Shown here: piece by piece, positions 56,201 to 64,000 of the stretch
Position numbering within the stretch: the first letter of the stretch is position 1
How the letters are laid out: every line of letters begins with the position of its first letter
NCBI GenBank assembly: GCA_037951165.1
Contig: JBBDHG010000493.1
Span: 1 to 64,000 of the forward strand
Length of the DNA: 64,000 bases
Reading direction: 5' to 3'
Origin: Lophius americanus
Lineage: Eukaryota > Chordata > Actinopteri > Lophiiformes > Lophiidae
Notes under the pieces: model-generated
The model's database searches: none
Seen by the model: only the letters and a program-made list of their open reading frames with translations
Told to the model about the DNA's origin: nothing
Made by a program: the position numbers and the translations under genes

Positions 56201-59200
56201 GTCCAAACCTTCTGGGAAATGTTTTCACACTGTAAACAAACTAACAACTGGTGTCGTTTTATCCGGAAACCATCTCTTTTTGTCGGACCAAAGTCCGGCC
56301 CATTTGATCCTGACATTAATCTGATGGAAGTTCCACACCTGCAATTATGCTCCACAAAGAACTGGACCAAACGTAGTCGGTGTGAAATCAACCCTAGTCT
56401 TTGGTCTGCATAGTCCAAAGGCTGATCTCACCTTTGCAGGCTGTGTCTGCTGCTGCTTCATCGGCGGAGCAGGGGGCTGCTGCTGGGATTGCTCACTCTT
56501 CACCTTTGGCGGGACCACTTTGCATTTCACCGGGACTGACGCTGGCCTGGTTAAGGACTTTGGTGCAGATTTCTTGTACATTGACATGGGTTTCTTCCCT
56601 GTGACAAAGAAAGCAGCTCCAACAAAGATTTTGGGTCTGGGCTTCAGGCCGCTGAAAGCGATGGAGAAGGCTTTCTTGGACTCTGCTGGCTTAGAGCTGC
56701 TGGTGGGAACCGCGGCTGTGGTGGTGACCGGGGCAGCTTTGACACTGTTGAATTCAATGAGACAATGATTACATGTTGATTACAACTAAGCAAACAGAAA
56801 AATGATGTTTTTTGACAGCTGCAGCTGTGACTGGTCCGTTGCTTCAATATAAAACAAACCTGCTGTTGAGTCCAGGCAGCTTGATCTTCCTGGAAGATGT
56901 GCTAAAGCTTTGGATACCCATCTTCCCTGCTTTTCTGGGTCTTGCAGCCAACTTTCTCGGCTTTCTGCCTCCTTTATTCTTTTTGGTTTTCTTTTTCTCA
57001 GGGGAAGGAGGGGAAGGAAGAGGGGCACGAGAGGGCACCGACTCCTTGATTGCCTTCCTGTCCAGTGGAGAGAGATATAAGGGCCTCTGCTTGCCGTAGA
57101 AGGAGCTCGTAACCACGGAGGGTCTGAATAGAGATTTACAGGGTGACTTGGCTGGAGAGACTGAAGAAAAATGATGGGAAAAAAAGGTAAAGATGAGAAA
57201 TGAAGGAGAAGTAGTAGTAGGAGAACAGCGCTACTCTGTCTTAAACCTATCAATCCCATGCCTGTTCTGTACAATCTCACCCATCATCTGTTCTTAAATA
57301 TACTACAGGCTAGATGAGGCCAGTCAAAAAAAAGAACTTCTACTTCCTTACAGCTCCTGACCTCCTAAGGTCGTTTTCACACCTGATAGTCTAGGGGTAC
57401 TCGGCTCGGTTGGGTGGGGTGAAGCTGCAGCATTGTGGCTCTTTCATTTGGTTTAAATTTCACACTGCACTTTGTCAAACGAACCAAACCTTCTGAACAA
57501 AACTGGTCCAAAAGTCCAAAAGTCAAGTCCACCAGACACAAACAGAGCAATGGGGTTTATGTTCAACGACAGCGAGGAGTCACGGATCTGCATATAGGAG
57601 AGACCAAACAACCACTTCATAGACGTAAAGCCACCACAAGCAAGACAGCTAATCAGAACAAGAACATGGCCCATGACAGGACAGGACAGCTCATCAGGAC
57701 AGGCCTCAGCAGTCCACATGCATCTCAAGGACAAGGGCAGATGGTTTGAGAGGAAATAAGGAAGCCATCTATGTCAAACTAGAGCGGCCCTCTAAACAGG
57801 GGTGGGGGTCTGCTCCATCACCTATCACCCACATACAAACCAGTATTAACAACTCTCCCCAGACTGTTTCACCACCGTCCACACCTTGACTAATATTATC
57901 CTAACACCTCACATGGTACCGCAGCAGACAATCAAGTCATTCTGTCACTAACAACTCACACCCACCATCATTAGTTATGCAGGACCGTCTGACAACGACT
58001 TTCTATGTACCACACACCTACCGGAGGTATAAATTCTCCCCTTCACTCACTTGGATGAGAGATGAAACGTCTTCAAGACAAAACAGAAGTCCAGCTGCTT
58101 AGAATTCTCCCGACATGGAGAAGAATGTAATCCCTGATAAGAGACTACGACAGAGACTACGCCGTGTGGTCATGGTTACAAAGACGCCAATTGTGATGTT
58201 GAGATGGATTTGAACCTGTTAAATCACATTTATGTCCCACAATGCACTGCACTTTGCTGGCTTACATGCCAGCTTTCGAATGATCTTTCCCACCATCCCA
58301 AAAGTACCGGACTACCCAAGGAAACAAACCAGGGTTGCTTTAAAGTGGACCCGACAGCTCTGGTGTAAGCAACCTACAATATTGTTTTCACAAGTCCAAC
58401 CTACTTGCTGATCTACGTGGGGATTTCTGTGGCGAGGGACTATTCTCTTTGTTGAGAAGCCCGGCTAGCTTCTTCCTTGGTGATCTCCTCAGGGAAGACA
58501 ACTCCTCCCTCACTCCACTCTTGACAGGACTGGAGTAAAGCAACAGAAGATCAATGAGCAGGAGAATAAACAAAGGTGACAGATTCAACACAGCTGATGC
58601 ATGTACTAAGGGGTAGGACTTTTTTTTTTTTAACGACAGCATAGATGGTGGTCCAAACAGTAAGAAAAAATACAGTGCAATTAGAAATGTAAATTTCAGA
58701 ATATGTTGAGGACAATCCAACAACCCTGGGTAACGTCCTGGGTAAAAAAATAAAATAATGTTCAGACAGTAATAAAAGCCAGTGTTTATGACTCACCTGT
58801 CAGAGTCCAGAGAGGAGAGCTTTCTCTTCCTGGTAGTAGTCGGCATCATTTTCACCAGCCTCAGAAGGTCCTCAGCTTAAGATTTAAAAGACCACAACTG
58901 TCATTATTTTAGCTATGCAGTATTTCCCGACAATGTAAAATAAATTGTACTTTTTAAATACTGCAGAACCCACAATAACACAACACACTTCGTGACTGTA
59001 TTTATAAATGTCTGTACTTTCTAGTCCTCAAATTTCCAGACAGCTTTATTCTTTAAATATTGACAAGACAATCCCTCAGTGTTTCCATCGGCACACAATC
59101 AACCTTAGTTTTATCAACGTTCTGAAAAAATACTTTCAATCATTATTGTCATTATCCTTAATATCTAAATTCATTGTTCACAGAAGCAAATATGTGAAAC

Positions 59201-59389
59201 AGAAATGCAGCCATCTTCTTCCCTTTTTTAGATGCTATCAAGGGACAATAATTCCACACAAAGATGAAAATTATAAAAACTAGTACTATGACTACTTAGA
59301 AAAGTATTGTACTGAAATTATTGTTCATTTTGGTTAATGTTTCTGATATTTTGTTGTTAATTTATGTTCTGTACATTACCTGAAGCCAT
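50201..59389 (-). CDS. esco2: Establishment of sister chromatid cohesion N-acetyltransferase 2
   Basis: This nuclear acetyltransferase modifies SMC3 to lock cohesin during S phase. Coding exons in transcription order are 59389-59380, 58875-58797, 58529-58405, 57160-56860, 56744-56432, 55492-55374, 55197-~55086, 54960-54873, 54729-54687, 54430-54295, 53999-53868, 53321-53232, 53123-52980, 51212-51028 and 50333-50201. The frame is open throughout, about 669 residues (human 601). Seen: a basic N-terminus (RKRK), a KEN triplet at ~57-59, a B-box-like SFYGKQ...LSPLDRKAIKE at ~91-111, a GAAFFV box at ~214-219, YPIFGSSSKR, a C2H2 finger (C454, C457, H472, H476), then the acetyltransferase domain with GISRIWVF and DPTPDGKLFATKYC. 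The donor at 55086 is weak and could differ; all other junctions agree in phase. Confidence 0.96.
51213..52979. other. esco2 intron, no feature recognised
   Basis: Unremarkable 1.77-kb intron between the exons starting AEEVRR and AFRVLE. Short open frames on both strands have no recognisable product. Confidence 0.5.
53582..53624 (+). promoter_or_regulatory. CRE plus ZNF143-core-like module inside an esco2 intron
   Basis: A perfect cAMP response element TGACGTCA (53582-53589) is followed after three bases by CCCAGAATGCA (53593-53603), the core of the ZNF143/THAP11 promoter motif. An ATG in a good context (AGCAATGGCG) follows at 53621. The downstream frame is only 28 codons. It lies in the intron between the zinc-finger exon and the next, antisense to esco2. 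Promoter activity is inference. Confidence 0.3.
55493..56431. other. esco2 intron, no feature recognised
   Basis: AT-rich intron. The minus open frame at 55984-56418 (144 codons) has no recognisable domain and does not join the esco2 frame. Confidence 0.4.
57340..58404. other. Sequence flanking the GIY-YIG remnant in the esco2 intron
   Basis: The outer edges carry GTTTTCACACCTGATAGTCT on the left and ACCCGACAGCTCTGGTGTAA on the right. They look like weak inverted termini of a DNA transposon surrounding the remnant. The match is poor and tentative. Confidence 0.25.
57535..58130 (+). pseudogene. Penelope-like GIY-YIG endonuclease remnant
   Basis: It lies in an esco2 intron, antisense to the gene. 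The plus strand reads GVYVQRQRGVTDLHIGETKQ then PLHRR, matching the Y-x-x-x...DLYIGETKQPLHRR signature of GIY-YIG domains in fish Penelope-like or GIY-YIG retroelements. Downstream LNRGGGLLHHLSPTYKPVL and LTTLPR, and the terminal words GATGAGAGATGAAACGTCTT and CAGAAGTCCAGCTGCTT, fit the element's 3' end. Stops and frameshifts show it is dead. Confidence 0.65.
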
Positions 59390-60082
59390 GTTTGCTACTA
59401 TCGTTACTGACCAATTGACGTTTGTTTCTACTACAGTTTATATAAGTTCATATAAAAAGAGAACGACGTAAACATGCATCCAAGCCAAGCACAAAGCGTG
59501 AACCATATCCTTATTAACTTTAGAATGGTGTATTTTGGCGCTACGACGCTTATGTAAGGCTTATATGGGATATGAGTGGCTAATTGGCGGGATCATTAGC
59601 GAGAACAAGATACTACTTGTAGGCTACTGCCACATTACAAAATAACTAAAGCAAAGCGTATCGTTTAAGTTTTGTTTTCATGATTATGAATTTCCTATAG
59701 CTAATAATTTAAGTTAAACAACAGGTCGTGTCTGTCAGACCGGTTAATACAACGTTACTGGTAGATTAGCTAAAGCTCGGACTTAAAGGGAGGCAAGCAG
59801 AGCATAAAATACGTACCTGTGTATTATTTGTATCTTACAGAGTACGTCTACGTCGTGCTATATGAAATAATAAACGCTAATATAAGCTTAGAGTCAGTGG
59901 CGGTTCTCCTTCCTCTTCTGCCCGCGTTTCCTCTCTATGTTTTGAACAGCGCGCGCCAGTCTCAAAAAAAAATTGCGAAACCGGACCGGAAACGGAAATA
60001 TAGGAGGACGTTTTGGTGCTTCCCTTCAGAATAAACGGATTTAGCTTAGTAAGGAATTTACGTCTAAGAGATCTCTGTATAA
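59390..60082. promoter_or_regulatory. esco2 upstream region with GC-rich patch
   Basis: Besides the E2F-like pair, a GC-rich patch at about 59940-60000 has GCGCGCGCC and repeated GGAA/CCGGA (ETS-like) words. A minus-strand ACAG|GTACGT donor near 59816 could end a non-coding first esco2 exon starting in this patch. The alternative is a TATA-driven start near 59410. Confidence 0.35.
59533..59592 (-). promoter_or_regulatory. Two E2F-like sites upstream of esco2
   Basis: TTTTGGCGC (59533-59541) and TTGGCGGGA (59584-59592) match E2F consensus forms and lie about 145 and 195 bp upstream of the esco2 ATG. The second overlaps an inverted CCAAT box (ATTGG). On the minus strand a TATAAA-like word also lies near 59440. 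E2F/DREAM control is known for S-phase genes; use here is inferred. Confidence 0.45.
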
Positions 60083-60150
60083 ATACGCCGATCACATATC
60101 ACATTAGGACCACCTACATACTATTCTGTAGGTCCCCTTATTAATGCCGA
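60083..60150 (+). mobile_element. Terminus of a Tc1/mariner-type element
   Basis: ACGCCGATCACATATCACAT and ATTAGGACCACCTACATACT, followed by TCTGTAGGTCCCC, resemble the terminus of the same fish mariner-like family as 5505-5560. The rest is missing. Confidence 0.5.
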
Positions 60151-60339
60151 AAGAGTTTCTTTCTTATTTCTTGTTTGCCACAGTTGACAGACTGATCAAC
60201 CCCCCAGCACAGACTCCCCTCAATTGATAAATGCAATTAATTTGCTCTTTTCTTTGGAGACAAAACTCAAAATATCAACAGTTGTCACCTATTCTTCCAC
60301 ATTACAGTAACTAGGCAAAAATGGACTGGTTCAATAGAA

Positions 60340-61130
60340 TTGACCCTAAAGCTCTGCAGGAAACATTACAGCATCTTAACCCATCATCCTGCTGCCTTGA
60401 CACTTTAACAAAAAAGCTTTAAACAGCTTTAAGCTTAAACAAAACTGTTTAAAGCTGCTTGTCGACTGACTTCCCCCTAATAGTTGACAGCTCCCTCTTT
60501 TCTGGAATCTTTCCAACAGCAGTTATTAAGCCTCAACTAAAAAATAGTTGCCCCTGTAATCAGTGACTTCAGGCCTATTTCAAATGTATCCGCAAAATAA
60601 TTGAACATATTGTTCACCAAAAATTTGTACCAAATTCCAGTCAGGCTATTGATCAGGTCACAGCACCGAAACGGCAAGTAAAGTTTGAAATGACATTCTT
60701 ATGAGCACTGATGAAGGCAAAATTCCAATCCTTGTGCTATTTGATCTCAGCGCTGTTTTTGACACGGTGAATCCTTCAGTCTCTGTTACGGTCTTCAGCT
60801 AGTTTAGGTCCTATTTGCAAAACATGGAATATCTGTTTCCATTGACAACAACACATCAGAGCGAGCCAGCATGATGTGTGGAGTACCTCAAAGTTCAACT
60901 CCTGGGCCTCTCCTTTTAAGTCTGTATATGCTTCCCTTAGGCCAAATTATGTAAATGATGCAGATGATACTCAGTTATAGGTAGCAATCGCAACAATCGA
61001 TTCAGCTCCTCTTCACTCCCTGCTTCTGCACGTTAATCAAATCAATGAATCAAAACTTCCTCCCCAACTTAACAAAGACCAAACAGAAATAATCGTCTTC
61101 TCTGCTAAGGAAGGATGGATAGTAGGAATG
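60340..61130 (+). pseudogene. Decayed LINE reverse transcriptase (L2/Rex1-like)
   Basis: Translated in shifting frames it shows FPTAVIKPQLK (about 60505-60540), LVLFDLSAVFDTV (about 60735-60775), a GVPQ(S)STPGPLL-like block (about 60885-60920) and a YADD-like DADDTQL (about 60958-60980). These are successive RT blocks in order. Many stops and deletions make it non-functional. It lies between esco2 and ccdc25. Confidence 0.7.
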
Positions 61131-61649
61131 AGAATTTTAAAATATACTTCTTTGACCTTTTTGAAAAGAAAAAATTGTGTGTCTAGACTTTTTTCCAACA
61201 CAAGTTTAACAAGGTAAAAGCTTGTCCCAAAATGATATAAAAGGTGAAATAGATCCCGGATATTGTGATTATTTTTACCCCCAGATGACTTGAAGCATGT
61301 TTTTTCCCAACAATTGATTACATCTTCTTCTTTTTTTCCTTTTTTTAAAAAAGAAAAATAGTTAAATAAATGAACATAATTGAAGTCAGTTACATGTATA
61401 GAATGAACAATTGAGCATCATCACAACCAAAGAAGAGATAGTATCGAATACAGTGGCAAACTGCTTAGGGCTTACATGTCTATTATATTATTTAAGAAAA
61501 ATATCTTGTATTTTTCAAATAAGATACCACTTTTAGGGTCTCCATGGAATGGACTTTTGTCCAGCTCATCCTACTTAAGCCCAATCGAAGTGTATGGACC
61601 AGGTCAATCCTCAGATCTGTCAGGCTTTTATTTTATAAAACTAAGGTGG
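61131..61649. other. Intergenic, no feature recognised
   Basis: AT-rich sequence. The 83-codon frame at 61476-61727 is not convincing. Confidence 0.4.
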
Positions 61650-61852
61650 ATTTATCGTTTCCGGTTCACAGTAACTTTCTGTGACGCAACTTACCAACAA
61701 CTTCTTGGGTCAACTCGGACAGTCTAAACGTGACAGCAGCGGCATCCAGTTAATGATCTTGCATCTACAATTATTATAAAAAATATTATTTTTGTTTTCT
61801 AATAATATAATCCACTGTTCGTCTTTATTTGACGAGTTTTAATACCCTTAAA
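61650..61852 (+). promoter_or_regulatory. ccdc25: Probable ccdc25 promoter / 5' UTR
   Basis: It contains TTTCCGGTTC (an ETS site on the complement, near 61658) and TGTGACGCAA (CRE-like, near 61681), 170-200 bp upstream of the ATG at 61853, whose context is AAAATGG. No TATA box is obvious. Confidence 0.35.
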
Positions 61853-63953
61853 ATGGTGTTTTATTTTACAAGTGCCGGTGAGTAAAGCCACGGGGCTAGC
61901 GACAATGTTAGCTAGAAGGCTACTTAGCCAATTCGCTGCAACTGACTGATTTATTTCTCATTTATTTGACTTATCATTTTTTGTATTTCATGCCATCGTC
62001 ATTTTCTGTTTCATCATTGTTGATGACAAGATATCTGTTGTTTTTTTCCCTCAGCGGTGAACCCTCCCTTCACAATTTATATGGGAAAAGACAAATATGA
62101 GAGTAAGTTCGTAAGGGAACAGATCTTTCTAACACACAGTTAGTGGTCTATGGTTTTTATACGGCTGCCTCATATCCTTGTGTGTTGTTTGCCTCATTAA
62201 TTTATAATTGTGTTCAACTAATGGTGCCGCACCCCAGTTAACTTGCTGAGATTGTTTTTGCAGATGAGGATCTTATAAAGTATGGATGGCCTGAAGACAT
62301 CTGGTGAGATAATACTTTCAAAAGCTAAAATCATGAATTTTCTATTTTTTAACAAGTAATACATAAGTGCATCCTGCAAATATGATGACAAGGAAATCCA
62401 TCTGAATTTTAGTAAATGGTCTCTTGTTATCTAAACTTAACTCATACCTTTTCCAAATTCAGGTTTCATGTGGACAAACTGTCTTCGGCTCATGTGTATC
62501 TGAGACTCCAAAAGGTAAAAACCTGAAATACTGACAAACCTACACGCAATCCTTGTTTGACTTGTTCTTAGTTGGAAGTTTGACTGTATTATTTCATGCA
62601 GGTTGGTCAGTGTGCGGGAATTTCATTCACTTGAGAATGATTTTACCCTGTTTAACTAAAACATTTGATGGAAAGAAGTTTCATATACTGTTATGAGCCC
62701 CCAAGCCCTTAGTTTAAAGCACATAAAAGAATAGTGTTGTTGTTGTTTTTTAGGGCCAGACAATCAATGACATCCCTCCAGAGGTGTTAATCGACTGCGC
62801 TCAGCTGGTGAAGAATAACAGCATCCAAGGTGACTATCTGTTCTTTGACAATATCCTTTCAATTCTAGAATGACTTTGATCAGGTAGCAGTGACCGTTAC
62901 CTGTTGTCAGGATGACCCTTGTGTAAAATCAGGGTTTTTAGAAATATAGCCCGTTCCACTTTTTGCTGTTTTCCACGAGCACCACATGCAGAGATTTCGT
63001 GTTTGATTTATATGAAAGCAAACTCTGCTTTTTGCCTTCAGGCTGTAAGATGAGCAACATCAATATTGTTTACACACCATGGGCCAACCTGAAGAAAACT
63101 GGAGACATGGATGTTGGACAGATCGGCTTCCACCGACAGAAAGAGGTCAGTAGAACAAGACTGAAGTGAAAAAGATGAGACATGTTATAGAGAGAGTTAA
63201 ACTAATTCCGATGAAGGCTGTGAGTTCTCTGTTTTGGATTACCTCACCAGTAAGAAGTGAATGTCACGAAGGACCTTCAATGTGAGTCTATTTTTACCGT
63301 ACATGTACAAGTGTCTATTTGCACTGTGTCCCTCAGGTAAAGATTGTGGCAGTGGAGAAGAAGATCAACGAGATTGTAAACCGCTTGGAGAAAACAAAAG
63401 CAGAAAACCACCCTGACCTGGCTGCAGAGAAAGAGTCAAGAGACCAAGAAGAGAGGAATGAAAAGAAGGCTCTGCTCCAGGAGCAGAAGAAAAAAGAGAA
63501 GGAGGACCAGAAGAAGAGAAAAGAGATGGAGGATCTCAAGTATGTCTGCAATCCGGAACAAAAATGCTTTGGTTTACTTAAAGTCGGATACAACTCAGAG
63601 TTCTCTGCATCTTATCTCTTTACTTTTCTAAATTTGTTTGGTTTGGTTTACGTTTCTCCCTAGGAACTATACTTCACTGATGAAGGATGAAAATATGAAG
63701 ACTAATGAGGTGAGAGCTGAAAATGTAGAATTTGTTTATTATAAGTTCACAGCGAGAGATTCCGGCCTGAAAATACAATTATTTACATTTAACAGTCGCA
63801 AAGACTCCTAATAATAACTTTTTAGGTCAAGAGATGACAGTATACATAGATTTTATTAGGCATAATTATGTAATAAATCAGGTATTGTTCATCTCGTTAA
63901 CTTGTGCTGCGTGTCTCTTACAGGATGGCTATGATTCGGACGACTTCATGTGA
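61853..63953 (+). CDS. ccdc25: Coiled-coil domain-containing protein 25
   Basis: Complete in nine coding exons: 61853-61877, 62055-62102, 62264-62303, 62463-62514, 62754-62829, 63042-63145, 63337-63539, 63664-63709 and 63924-63953. The joined frame is 624 bp, 207 residues against 208 in human. The N-terminal two thirds is the NFACT-R/DUF814 fold with MVFYFTS, YMGKDKYENEDLIK, GWPEDIWFHVDKLSSAHVY and DMDVGQIGFHRQK. The C-terminal third is a Lys/Glu-rich coiled coil starting around NRLEKTKAE, and the tail ends DSDDFM. CCDC25 has been reported as a membrane receptor for neutrophil-extracellular-trap DNA; that role comes from the family, not from this sequence. It is head to head with esco2, 2.46 kb apart. 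Confidence 0.97.
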
Positions 63954-64000
63954 GGGACCGGTATCAGGCAGCAAGCAGACTGAATTCTTTCTCCACCTTT

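Overview
The window is teleost fish genomic DNA, probably from a spiny-rayed (percomorph) fish. It has spliced vertebrate genes with GT-AG introns, tRNA-derived SINEs, L2-type LINE tails, Tc1/mariner fragments and abundant microsatellites. No prokaryotic operon, rRNA, CRISPR array or viral gene was recognised. Four protein-coding genes can be read exon by exon: SCARA5 (+, 3' half only), PBK (+, complete), ESCO2 (-, complete) and CCDC25 (+, complete). Gene order and orientation match, from memory, the human 8p21.1 block CCDC25-ESCO2-PBK-SCARA5 read in reverse.

Layout: 1-28226 is the 3' part of SCARA5. Three collagen-like exons (3479-3559, 10710-10817, 16558-16623) and two exons forming one six-cysteine SRCR domain (23478-23666, 28093-28226) lie among introns of 4.4-7.2 kb full of repeat debris. 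28227-44128 is intergenic and repeat-rich, with a roughly 1 kb pentamer satellite at 36.2-37.2 kb. PBK occupies 44129-48043 in six coding exons. PBK and ESCO2 are convergent, with candidate poly(A) signals about 270 bp apart near 49.4-49.6 kb. ESCO2 runs leftward from 59389 to 50201 in fifteen coding exons. CCDC25 starts at 61853 and ends at 63953 in nine coding exons, head to head with ESCO2.

Functions: SCARA5 is a type II membrane scavenger receptor that binds ferritin. PBK/TOPK is a mitotic MAPKK-like kinase. ESCO2 acetylates the cohesin subunit SMC3 in S phase. CCDC25 is a small NFACT-R/DUF814 coiled-coil protein, reported as a membrane sensor of extracellular-trap DNA. PBK and ESCO2 are both proliferation genes, and E2F-like sites sit upstream of ESCO2. 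The genes otherwise share a conserved neighbourhood rather than a pathway.

Non-coding content: at least seven copies of an unrecognised ~600 bp dispersed repeat built from ~160 bp sub-units; four copies of a short repeat carrying only the GVPQGS core of a LINE reverse transcriptase; a Penelope-like GIY-YIG remnant inside an ESCO2 intron; several perfect or near-perfect hairpins; and a (CT)n microsatellite that forms the polypyrimidine tract of a PBK splice acceptor. I saw no convincing new multi-gene system. The most unusual items are the repeat families, the PBK C-terminus and splice-site microsatellite, and the ESCO2 start micro-exon.
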